Shown: in pieces, positions 7,161 to 15,063 of the stretch
Numbering within the stretch: the first letter of the stretch is position 1
Layout: the number at the start of each line of letters is the position of its first letter
Assembly: GCA_002342175.1 (NCBI GenBank)
Contig: DDPL01000034.1
Location: 29,575 to 44,637, forward strand
Source: Legionellales bacterium UBA2469
Lineage (GTDB): Bacteria; Pseudomonadota; Gammaproteobacteria; Legionellales; Legionellaceae
Reading direction: 5' to 3'
Length of the DNA stretch: 15,063 bases
Notes under the pieces: generated by a model
The model's database searches: none
What the model was told of the DNA's origin: nothing
Seen by the model: only the letters and a program-made list of their open reading frames with translations
Position numbers and translations under genes: made by a program

Positions 7161-7782
7161 GAAAAAAATTGCGGAAATTTTTGCAAGATGGCAGAAAGCA
7201 AATCCGTATCCCAAGACTGAATTGATTTACCATAGTCATTTTCAGCTACTGGCCGCCGTGATTTTGTCCGCACAAAGCACTGATAAAGCCGTTAATCAGG
7301 TGACGGAAAAATTGTTTCAAGTTGCCCCAGATGCCATTACCATGAGTCAAATGGATTTGAACGAACTCAAGATTTATTTAAAGCGTTTAGGTCTTTATCA
7401 ACAAAAAGCAAAGGCCCTTTTGGGGATGAGTCAACAATTGGTTTCACAGTTTGGTGGAGAGGTGCCCGCTAATCGTGAAGCTTTAGAGAATTTACCCGGA
7501 GTGGGACGTAAAACGGCGAATGTGGTGTTGAATACGGCTTTTCATATGCCGGTTGTTGCGGTGGATACGCATATTCTTCGAGTTGCACAACGATTGGGTT
7601 TTTCAAAAGGCACGACACCCCGATCAGTTGAAGATGATTTAATGAAAATTATTCCCAAACCCTATTTATTAGATGCTCATCATTGGATGATTTTACATGG
7701 TCGATATATTTGTCAAGCAAGGAATCCTAAGTGTCGCGAGTGTTTTATTCAAGATCTTTGCCCATTCCTGAAGAAAACATAA
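7153..7782 (+). CDS. nth: Endonuclease III (DNA glycosylase/AP lyase)
   Basis: Nth removes oxidised pyrimidines from DNA and nicks the abasic site, starting base-excision repair. From ATG 7153 the protein has 209 residues (E. coli 211). The helix-hairpin-helix LPGVGRKTANVV contains catalytic Lys120, and AVDTHI contains Asp138, both at the same numbers as in E. coli. The 4Fe-4S cluster ligands are Cys187, Cys194, Cys197 and Cys203 (CX6CX2CX5C), also at the E. coli positions. The ATG lies 8 bases inside the end of rnfB with no good ribosome site of its own, so translation is probably coupled to rnfB. An upstream in-frame start at 7084 would add 23 residues unlike Nth and is rejected. No terminator is evident after the stop. 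Confidence 0.97.
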   Translation: MTKKKIAEIFARWQKANPYPKTELIYHSHFQLLAAVILSAQSTDKAVNQVTEKLFQVAPDAITMSQMDLNELKIYLKRLGLYQQKAKALLGMSQQLVSQFGGEVPANREALENLPGVGRKTANVVLNTAFHMPVVAVDTHILRVAQRLGFSKGTTPRSVEDDLMKIIPKPYLLDAHHWMILHGRYICQARNPKCRECFIQDLCPFLKKT

Positions 7783-7805
7783 GATAAAACATTGAAATTT
7801 GTGGT

Positions 7806-7840
7806 ATTTATTTGCACATTGTAATAAATAATTATATAAT
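7806..7840 (+). promoter_or_regulatory. Probable promoter of the giant SecA-like gene, with AT hairpin
   Basis: TTGCAC (7812-7817, 3 of 6) and a perfect TATAAT (7835-7840) are 17 bases apart, about 33 bases before ATG 7873. A perfect 7-base inverted repeat, ATTTATT (7806-7812) with AATAAAT (7823-7829), overlaps the -35 and spacer. It could be a binding site or simply AT-rich sequence. The gap from nth is only 90 bases, so read-through is also possible. Confidence 0.5.
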
Positions 7841-7872
7841 TCAGGTGTGATTTTTTTTGAGAAAATATCAAT

Positions 7873-10800
7873 ATGATACATTGTTCTTTGCATCTTGAGC
7901 ATTGGGTTCCTTCGGCCCATGATAATTTTTCTAAATTTGGATGTGAAAATTTTACTAAAATAAGAAATAAAATCGAAAAAATCTTAACAACGATTCGTAC
8001 AATCGATAGTCAAGATATTCCTGAGATTCAAATTGATCTTAGATTGAATGGCATTCAACCGGATCTAAATTCAGTTGAATGGAATCATTTCATCGAGTTC
8101 ATTTGCAGTCAGTGCGACCCTGTTTTAAAGTTTAATCTTGTTGAAATAAACTCAAATGTGCAGAAATTATTAGATGTTTCTTATTGGACAGCTGTCAAAA
8201 AATGGCATGAAAATCAGCTAGAGCATCGAACACCTATTCAGTCTCCCTTAATATCTGATACCCCTTTAATTAAATCGATCGTGTTAGAATCAAAGGTGTC
8301 ATCAAATCTCGTTCATGCTGTAGATAGATTACCACCTCCCCCTGATATTAACCAACACGTTCAAGAACGTTCAATTTATTTGCCAACATTGCTAATACAA
8401 CGTCATAAAACGCTAAATGAGTATTTACTAGACCCTTTATATAGTGGTTTTAGCAATATTATTCGATCATGTTATGATGCAAATATATTAGAAACCATGG
8501 AAGCTTGTATTGGTGAACAAGGCCTGCTGCATATTTTAAATCAGTTATCTGAAGAGCCTATTCAGAAACATTTAGAAAAGTTTATCCAAGTATTTTTGAG
8601 TTCTTCCAAAGCAATTGAAAAATTTTTGCCATATTTAATTCGTCCTCAAGGTCAAAAACTTATCCAAATGATGGCAGAGTTACCGGATGAATTGTATTTG
8701 CACTGGTTAAAATGGATTGAATTACAAGATACCATTCCAAATTTAAAAAAATCGATACAAAAAATTCATCAATTTTATCAGTTGTTACAAAAGTATAATG
8801 TGAAAATCCCAGTTCAACTGGCACAAGATAAAGGCAATTTTTCTGACAGAGTCGATGTATTGACTCAGCTTCTGGAGCCAACACATTCGATATGGAATGG
8901 CCGAAAGCATTATTATGCGGTTCAAGCTCCCAAATTACTGACCTTACCGATAAGTGTTTTACAGAGACTTGAAGATATTTTGAATCGATCCGGTTGTAAG
9001 TGGATTCGACCAGAAATGTTGATGCCTACATTTGAAATTGTTGGAATGGATCCTGAAATGCCAGCGCCAGCGCATCTTGCAGGTTTTTATACGTATGCCT
9101 CGCAATTCATGCAAGATAAGCAAGATAGTGCATTTTCTCAAATTGAAGAATTGTTGAAAGAGGCTCCAAGCAATGATATGGAATGGCAATTGGCCGCCTG
9201 GTGTGCGACATTACCAAACCAGCCAAGCCAAGTGGTATTTGAACGTTTAAAATTAAATTTGAATATAAGCGTTATTGCAGATTTGTATGCCATTTCACCT
9301 GAAAAAAGAATGTCAGTTCAAGATTTAGCTGTAATCCTTGACATGAACATTAATCATCAAGTTTTATTAAAAACATATGCTTATTTATTTAGATTGCAAG
9401 TTGTAGCAAAAGACATTTGGCCACTGGTGTTCACAAATCAAGGTTTAGCTTCATGGAAGGGAGACTTTTTAACAACACTGGTTCAAGGATTCTTGCCTGA
9501 TGCTATCAATGTGAATAGTTTTAAAATATTCTTGTTAGCGATTGCTGATAATGAGGAACAAATTAATCAACTTTCAGCAAAGTTTGAAAATTTGGTGATT
9601 CGTAATCAAGCACAATTAATTGCAATTTTTAGCAGTTGGGATAAATCCTTAGGCGTGTTGACGACGGCACATGTGGATGAAGTCCTATCGGCCAACACTT
9701 ACGGTGAAGAGATATTTGTAGAAAAGTGTCCTGGGGTGAAATTTAATTGTTTTAAAAGCAGCCTTGATTACGGCAAGGTTGTTGAAAGTCTTGTGAAATT
9801 ATTGGAGGATGTTAAAGGTAGTTTTGAGTGCTTACTATCCCCCAAAGCAAAAGTTTTTTATAGATGGTCGATTGCAGATTTTATACATATAAAAACTAAA
9901 AATGGCTTAATGGAACAGGTTAAAAAAGTTGAAGAATTAAAATCCGAACTCGGTAAGCTGAAAGTTGACTACAGTGAAAACAAGCTTCAGGAATTTTTAA
10001 CCAACTTGTTACAAATTAATGACTACTTTAATCAATTTATTCGTACGCCTTTAAGAGAAGTCTTCAGCTCATCCATGGTATGTCAAGTTTTGGGGCTTGA
10101 AGCTTCGGACTCCTTGAAACTTTTTTTTGGTAAGCTTTATGAGATTTATGACAGTATCCAATCTGTGATTGGCCCATACTTAAATAAACAAAAAATAGGC
10201 TTGATTGTCAACGTTAAGGAAGACGAATGCCTATTACAAAAATTTATTGAATTCGATTTATTGACGGAATTCAATGAAAAAATAAATCTATTTGCGCAAC
10301 AAAAAATCTTAGTGAATGATGGATGCTCTTACGAACAAAAAGCTGAAATTTTTGGATTGCTCACGGGATACATTGGAAGGCTTCCCTTAACATTAGAGGG
10401 TTTTAAAGAGTTTTTTCAGCGTTGTGAGATTTTAAATCAAAAAATTCAAACGGCACCAGGCTTTGAACAAACATGTCGTGATAATGCGCTAGACGTTAAG
10501 CTCATTTGGGACCTGTTGGCTAAACAGATTCAAACCAAAGATGGTCTTGCAAGTGTTTCATTTTGGCGCATGAGCGACGAGTTATTTAATTGTTTAATAC
10601 GAAACAAAGAAAAATTTAACCCGAATGGTGCAACATCTTTAACGCGTATTTATGAATCGCTCTTACAATGTAGTGATGCGTTTCCTAAAACCATTGGACA
10701 TGAGCATTGGAATTTATGTTTAGAACAAATTGAAGAATTTATACAGCAAGAGAATATATTAAAACATCCCATGTTTGGATTCGTTTTAAAAGACAGCATC

Positions 10801-13800
10801 AGCTATGTATTTGAAAAAGGCAAAAAATATAATTTTGAAGAAAATGTGAAATTATACACTGCAATTGGTCAAAGAAATCCTGAGCTTATGAAAACCCTGC
10901 AAGGACTGCTCGCAGAAGCAACACCTGAAAATCAAACACTTTTATATGCTGTATTAGAAAAAACACTCCTTATTTTTGAAAAACCAAATTATTTAGATGG
11001 GCAACAGGCCCTGGTCCGAATTTTAGCCGATAATGATTTGGTGGGACATTTAAATCAAATCAATGAAATTTTAGGTTGGTTATTAACCCATGATAATTTT
11101 GCATGGGCGGGCCTACTTTCTGAGGATGAAAATTGGGGTTTTGATGAGCTATGGACCCTCTATCGAACATTTAAATGTACAAGCGAGTCTTGGTCAAATG
11201 CATATCAAGAAATGTTTCCTTTGAAGCCTCAAACTTGGAAGATTGACCCCATTGCACAGCAACATGACGTTCATGTTGAAGGAGTGGTTATACAACCGAA
11301 AAAACCAAGAAACTTTGGACGCTGGATGCAAAAAAGAACAAGTCAACTGTGGGAAAAATTTCGAAGTCTAAATACCCCCGATCGACATCCCCAAAAAGAA
11401 CCTAGTGCCGCTCAAACAAGGGAAGTTGAAAAAAAAGCTAAATTATTTTGGACAATATTTAAAAACTATCCTTATCCTAGTGTAAATCAGCTTAAGGAAT
11501 GGTTAAGCGAAGCAGATCTCACCAAGAGGGAACAAGAGATTGAATTGTTTGATAAAGGAGATACGCAAAAATACCTCGACTTTCCCGATGAGGATATTAA
11601 TCGTTGGATTAGTGAAGTGGATTGCTATAACCTAAAATCCTGGTCGCGTTCTGAGTCAGAAATTTTAAAAATTCGTTTAAAAAATGTGCTGGCGATTATC
11701 AACGAGAATATGAAGGAATCGAGACAGTCCCTTAAACAAAAATTCAATAAATTAAGATGTAGTCTCCAAGATAATCACCGAGATGATTTACAAAATCAAT
11801 TTATCGCAATCATTTGTACCGCTTATTATAAAGTGGTTGATAAAGTACCTTATCCAACTCAGATATTAGCTTTGCTGCTTAATTCCAGACTAGATAATAA
11901 AAACTTGGTGTGCGAAATTGATACTGGAGAGGGTAAAGGGGTGACCATTGGGTTATTAGCCTTGTTGAAATTTGTACGCCAGGAAAATAACACTGTTTTG
12001 GTAAGAACCACCACATCAGATTTGGTTAGACAAGATTTGTATGAAAAGAAAAATTCACACTTCTTTAATTTATTTGATGTCCCATCACACATTTTAGATC
12101 AAAAAATGGAGCGTAAAGATCTTAAGCCTGGGCGTATTTATTACTCTGCAGACAGGGATTTCGATGTGATTTATGACCGAATTTTAGCAAGTCAAAGCGT
12201 CGATTTTACTATTGATGTGATTTTGGATGAAATAGACGCCTATTTTTTTGACAGGAACACGGTCATTAAATTAACTGAAGAGAATAAAGAACTTGCGAAT
12301 TTCTTATGGATATATCCACAAATCAATTCCTTTATGATGGGTGAATGCGATAATGTCCAAGCTTTAAAACAATATCTTTTCAGACTTAATGCATCATCTC
12401 CAGAACGTATAGAACAGATTCAACAATTAAAAAATGCACAATGGCAAAAATGGTTAATGATGTCACAGCGTGCAAAAAGCTTAAAAGAAAACCAAGATTT
12501 TGTGGTTCGATTGAATAAAAAGCAAGAAACGTACGAAGCGATTCCCTATGATAATGGTGAAATTAAAGAAGGTTTTAGTATTGGGGATCCTTTATCATCT
12601 GGTTTGCAGCAATTTTTACATGCACATTTATCTCAAAATGACAGACAATTTCCGATTGTTCCTGAAACACGACTGGTTTCGTATTTAGATGCTATAAATT
12701 TCAAAAATGTATCAAGCTTACTCGCTTTAAGCGGCTCGATTGGTGGGTTAACTGAAGTTTGGGAATATCAAGAGTCTCTGAACGCCATTTCTGCGCGTAT
12801 TGGTCGATTTTATCCCGAAAAAATCACCAAATATCCGACATTGGTTGCAACAGATGAAGTTGACATGCATCGGAAAATTTCCGAAATCGCGACCAAATTA
12901 AAGCAACCATTACTTATTCTCACGGATGATATTGAAGAAGCACAACGAATCTTTGATGGTTTAAAATCAAGTCCAATTTCAAATAAGAAAATAAAATTGT
13001 TAACCGGCATTGAAGATGAAAGTGAGCGTCGACAATGGCTGCATGGTCATGAGGGTGATTTTGCTAAGCATGAAAATGCCGTAACGATTGCAACAAAAGT
13101 TTGTTCACGGGGTATAGATTTGACCCCTGAGGCAAAGGCTAATGTTTTTGTTTTAGAGGTGGGCATTTCGGAACTACGAGAATCCAAACAAAAAAGAGGA
13201 CGAACCGGTAGAGCAGGTGAAGAAGGCACTTATCAAAAAATAGTGAATCTGAAGTCAATTGAGCGGCAATGGCGCGCCGCTTTTAATTTCGACAAATTAC
13301 CTTTGACAAAAGATACTTTGCCAACCTATATGAATAAAATTCAAAGCCATATTAGTGCCAACAATCATCAAAAGCGCATGAACCTCCGCTTAAACAATTG
13401 GGCGAAAAGACATGTGGTGCAGTATTTGAAAGATTTATTGAAAAAAAATCCTCAACACTTTCAGGCGTATTTTTTTGATTATTATCAACATATTCAAATA
13501 TGGTTTATGGAATTACCAAAAGTAGGTATGTCATCTGAACAAATGATAACTGAGAGCATAAAGATTTGGCGTAAGATTGAAGCCTTATTAAAAATTCGAG
13601 GACAGGGATCATCGTTGACAGAGCCCGAAAATGATTTAGAACAAATTCTAAAAGATGATCAACATCGAATTTATTTATTGGTAACGAGCGATATTGAGCG
13701 TCATAGAGAACGCAAAAATTCTGAAAAAAGTATTTCAACTGAAAGTCTTACTGAAAGTGAAGATTTGATTCCCGATGAAGTATCTCGTGAGGAATATGAC

Positions 13801-15063
13801 GATATTAGTGATCGTTTGACATGTGAAGGCTCTGATACGGCTTCTACTGAACAAAAAAATGGATTTAATATAAATGTTGGAAATTTGAAAAAATTAAGAG
13901 ATAGGTTGCAACAATGTGAGCCAAAAGTATCGACCATTAAAACGTTATTTACCTATATCTTTTATTTTATCCCAGATATTTTTCAGTGGTTAAATCCTGC
14001 GGCAACATTAACCCAGCAATATCTCGAAAGTGCCTGGCAAACATTTAAAGAAGATCCTTCTTCCCAAAATTGGAAGGATTTCTACCAATTATTATTATCT
14101 GCTAAAGAATTACATCGGCAACAAAGTGAACAGTCGATATGGCATATTGATTACTGGTTTGATGTTTTTAATAAATTAAGACCTTGGGTTGAATTTTCAA
14201 AGCATATTGAGCGCGAGTTAGAGCATATAGATTTTTCCCATGAAGTAAATACCAATGGCAATCAAAGTATTTTTGATGACATAAAGCAGGATATTCAAGC
14301 TCTAGAAGAGCAGGATGTTTTATTTGAACGACCAAAAGGATTAATAGACCGGTTTATGCAAAGCTTTCAACCTTTATTTAGAAAAGACTTGGAAGTTTTA
14401 AATGAAAATTATATAGCATTTATAGCCAATCCCAGTGCAGAGACTTTAAATAACCTTTATCAACAACTCCAAAAGGTACAAAAGTTCCATGAAGAGTCGC
14501 AAGAGTGGCGTTCATGGCGTATGGATTACTGGTGGTATTGGCAGTCTCGTATGGAACCATGGATGGAATTAGCTCATGTCCTGCCGAAAATTTTAGAGGA
14601 CAAAGAAACCAAAGCCTTTAAAGATTGGAAAGGCAAACAAAAAGACATTAGTTATTTTCAATTGTTTTATCGAGAATATTTGATTTGTAAAGAACAACTT
14701 AGAAGTCGGGATAGACGGTATGCATTTTGGTTTTGGGGTCAAGAAAATCCATTGAGTACATTAAATAATGAGTATGAATCCAAAGTTTCGGAAAAGCAGT
14801 ATTCTCGTAAACTTCGAAAATATGAGTTAGATGAAGTGGCTCGGTTTTTCCCCAAAGAGGCTATGGTAAATTATAATTTGTTCCAGCAGGGTACAAAGAA
14901 TGATGTAATAGCTGAAAAGCAACAAACCATGTACTTACGCGTCGTGGATGTCATGAGAAAGATGTTCAATCCGGCACAAGATACGCCATTGAGCTTGGAT
15001 GCCAGCACCTATCGCTTAGAGTTATTTCATGATGAATTGGAAAAGTGGCGTGAGCGTCGAGAG
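7873..15063 (+). CDS. Giant protein with internal SecA-type ATPase motor (3' end outside window)
   Basis: One frame of 2397 codons runs unbroken from ATG 7873 to the right edge. The stop TGA at 7858-7860 makes this ATG the only start; the ribosome site (TGAGAA) is weak. Residues 1-1300 are helical, rich in Leu, Trp, Phe and Lys, with no signal peptide and no family I recognise; they include a PPPP run (154-157) and a charged coiled-coil-like stretch (680-700). Residues 1142-1180 are basic and Pro-rich, possibly a linker. Residues about 1326-1795 are a SecA-like motor (see separate entry). Residues 1950-1996 form an acidic Ser/Glu/Asp linker, followed by a duplicated Trp-rich module (2042-2232). 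Housekeeping SecA is about 900 residues with the motor at its N-terminus, so this is a distinct protein. Giant proteins with SecA-like domains occur in host-associated bacteria; an effector or export role is inference. Base composition resembles the neighbours. Confidence 0.9.
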   Translation, partial: MIHCSLHLEHWVPSAHDNFSKFGCENFTKIRNKIEKILTTIRTIDSQDIPEIQIDLRLNGIQPDLNSVEWNHFIEFICSQCDPVLKFNLVEINSNVQKLLDVSYWTAVKKWHENQLEHRTPIQSPLISDTPLIKSIVLESKVSSNLVHAVDRLPPPPDINQHVQERSIYLPTLLIQRHKTLNEYLLDPLYSGFSNIIRSCYDANILETMEACIGEQGLLHILNQLSEEPIQKHLEKFIQVFLSSSKAIEKFLPYLIRPQGQKLIQMMAELPDELYLHWLKWIELQDTIPNLKKSIQKIHQFYQLLQKYNVKIPVQLAQDKGNFSDRVDVLTQLLEPTHSIWNGRKHYYAVQAPKLLTLPISVLQRLEDILNRSGCKWIRPEMLMPTFEIVGMDPEMPAPAHLAGFYTYASQFMQDKQDSAFSQIEELLKEAPSNDMEWQLAAWCATLPNQPSQVVFERLKLNLNISVIADLYAISPEKRMSVQDLAVILDMNINHQVLLKTYAYLFRLQVVAKDIWPLVFTNQGLASWKGDFLTTLVQGFLPDAINVNSFKIFLLAIADNEEQINQLSAKFENLVIRNQAQLIAIFSSWDKSLGVLTTAHVDEVLSANTYGEEIFVEKCPGVKFNCFKSSLDYGKVVESLVKLLEDVKGSFECLLSPKAKVFYRWSIADFIHIKTKNGLMEQVKKVEELKSELGKLKVDYSENKLQEFLTNLLQINDYFNQFIRTPLREVFSSSMVCQVLGLEASDSLKLFFGKLYEIYDSIQSVIGPYLNKQKIGLIVNVKEDECLLQKFIEFDLLTEFNEKINLFAQQKILVNDGCSYEQKAEIFGLLTGYIGRLPLTLEGFKEFFQRCEILNQKIQTAPGFEQTCRDNALDVKLIWDLLAKQIQTKDGLASVSFWRMSDELFNCLIRNKEKFNPNGATSLTRIYESLLQCSDAFPKTIGHEHWNLCLEQIEEFIQQENILKHPMFGFVLKDSISYVFEKGKKYNFEENVKLYTAIGQRNPELMKTLQGLLAEATPENQTLLYAVLEKTLLIFEKPNYLDGQQALVRILADNDLVGHLNQINEILGWLLTHDNFAWAGLLSEDENWGFDELWTLYRTFKCTSESWSNAYQEMFPLKPQTWKIDPIAQQHDVHVEGVVIQPKKPRNFGRWMQKRTSQLWEKFRSLNTPDRHPQKEPSAAQTREVEKKAKLFWTIFKNYPYPSVNQLKEWLSEADLTKREQEIELFDKGDTQKYLDFPDEDINRWISEVDCYNLKSWSRSESEILKIRLKNVLAIINENMKESRQSLKQKFNKLRCSLQDNHRDDLQNQFIAIICTAYYKVVDKVPYPTQILALLLNSRLDNKNLVCEIDTGEGKGVTIGLLALLKFVRQENNTVLVRTTTSDLVRQDLYEKKNSHFFNLFDVPSHILDQKMERKDLKPGRIYYSADRDFDVIYDRILASQSVDFTIDVILDEIDAYFFDRNTVIKLTEENKELANFLWIYPQINSFMMGECDNVQALKQYLFRLNASSPERIEQIQQLKNAQWQKWLMMSQRAKSLKENQDFVVRLNKKQETYEAIPYDNGEIKEGFSIGDPLSSGLQQFLHAHLSQNDRQFPIVPETRLVSYLDAINFKNVSSLLALSGSIGGLTEVWEYQESLNAISARIGRFYPEKITKYPTLVATDEVDMHRKISEIATKLKQPLLILTDDIEEAQRIFDGLKSSPISNKKIKLLTGIEDESERRQWLHGHEGDFAKHENAVTIATKVCSRGIDLTPEAKANVFVLEVGISELRESKQKRGRTGRAGEEGTYQKIVNLKSIERQWRAAFNFDKLPLTKDTLPTYMNKIQSHISANNHQKRMNLRLNNWAKRHVVQYLKDLLKKNPQHFQAYFFDYYQHIQIWFMELPKVGMSSEQMITESIKIWRKIEALLKIRGQGSSLTEPENDLEQILKDDQHRIYLLVTSDIERHRERKNSEKSISTESLTESEDLIPDEVSREEYDDISDRLTCEGSDTASTEQKNGFNINVGNLKKLRDRLQQCEPKVSTIKTLFTYIFYFIPDIFQWLNPAATLTQQYLESAWQTFKEDPSSQNWKDFYQLLLSAKELHRQQSEQSIWHIDYWFDVFNKLRPWVEFSKHIERELEHIDFSHEVNTNGNQSIFDDIKQDIQALEEQDVLFERPKGLIDRFMQSFQPLFRKDLEVLNENYIAFIANPSAETLNNLYQQLQKVQKFHEESQEWRSWRMDYWWYWQSRMEPWMELAHVLPKILEDKETKAFKDWKGKQKDISYFQLFYREYLICKEQLRSRDRRYAFWFWGQENPLSTLNNEYESKVSEKQYSRKLRKYELDEVARFFPKEAMVNYNLFQQGTKNDVIAEKQQTMYLRVVDVMRKMFNPAQDTPLSLDASTYRLELFHDELEKWRERRE
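11848..13257 (+). other. SecA-like DEAD motor domain within the giant protein
   Basis: Residues about 1326-1795 align by eye with SecA motifs in order. PYPTQILALLL (Gln1330) corresponds to the SecA PFDVQLLGGM segment. DTGEGKG (1350-1356) is the Walker A, TGEGKT in SecA. VLVRTTTSDLVRQD (from 1376) matches motif Ia, and RIYYSADRDFDVIYDRI (1421-1437) matches SecA YGTNNEFGFDYLRD. DEID (1452-1455) is the Walker B, DEVD in SecA. About 165 residues follow, enough for the peptide-crosslinking insertion. INFKNVSSLLALSGSIGG (ending near 1625) corresponds to FQNYFRLYEKLAGMTGTA. LLILTDDIEEAQRIF matches the start of the second motor half, AVTIATKVCSRGIDL (from 1736) motif V, and RGRTGRAGEEG (1775-1785) motif VI with its arginine finger. 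The order and spacing make a SecA-type motor much more likely than an ordinary helicase. Confidence 0.85.
13996..14568 (+). repeat. Duplicated Trp-rich protein module (two copies, 125-residue offset)
   Basis: Residues 2042-2107 and 2167-2232 of the giant protein align without gaps at an offset of 125. Shared residues include Pro2042/2167, Phe2058/2183, Pro-Ser 2062/2187, Tyr2071/2196, His2081/2206, Trp2090/2215, Asp-Tyr-Trp 2093-2095/2218-2220, Pro-Trp 2104-2105/2229-2230 and Glu2107/2232, about 17 identities in 66. The key signature is W-x2-DYW-x8-PWxE. A Trp/Phe cluster at 2285-2288 may be a degenerate third unit but does not keep the spacing. The repeat is visible only in protein; the DNA copies have diverged, so the duplication is old. 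Confidence 0.7.

Noticed and set aside
11848..13257. DEAD/DEAH RNA or DNA helicase
   Set aside because: Single motifs could fit, but the TGEGK loop, the FxN...LSGS segment before the second motor half and the insertion after Walker B follow SecA order and spacing.
8660..13937. Several minus-strand open frames of 60-78 codons
   Set aside because: All lie inside the giant gene on the opposite strand, are short, lack ribosome sites and show no domain features.
7873..15063. Housekeeping SecA
   Set aside because: The motor lies 1300 residues into the chain, the Walker A is altered, and the protein is more than twice the length of SecA.

Overview
This window is AT-rich bacterial DNA, most like a gammaproteobacterium of the Legionella/Coxiella/Berkiella type (inference). 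The grounds are gammaproteobacterial-style QueC, UbiX, MetG, RnfB and Nth proteins, many unrecognised membrane or envelope proteins, and a giant protein of a kind more usual in host-associated bacteria. Genes are tightly packed and no stretch longer than about 170 bases lacks a gene. I saw no tRNA, rRNA, CRISPR array or transposon.

Left part (1-2805, all minus strand): a 506-residue multi-span membrane protein is followed by an exported protein that joins a SPOR-like region to a predicted outer-membrane barrel. After that comes the start of a small membrane protein that runs off the left edge. None of the three is recognised by name.

Middle (2806-7782): queC (queuosine precursor synthesis, plus strand) converges on ubiX (flavin prenyltransferase, minus strand), and their stop codons share bases. 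A stand-alone gene for a small Ala/Gly-rich membrane protein follows, with its own promoter and a clean intrinsic terminator. Next is a tightly coupled operon, metG-rnfB-nth (methionyl-tRNA synthetase, a soluble RnfB-like ferredoxin, endonuclease III), whose genes overlap by 1 and 8 bases. The rnfB-nth pairing recalls the rsxABCDGE-nth operon of E. coli with the other rsx genes lost.

Right part (7873-15063): one uninterrupted reading frame of at least 2397 codons, still open at the right edge. Residues about 1326-1795 carry every recognisable motif of a SecA-type ATPase motor. They sit between an unrecognised helical N-terminal region of about 1300 residues and a C-terminal region with an acidic linker and a Trp-rich duplicated module. 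This is not the housekeeping SecA. It is the most interesting object in the window; a role in export, as a secreted effector, or as another kind of motor cannot be settled from the sequence alone.
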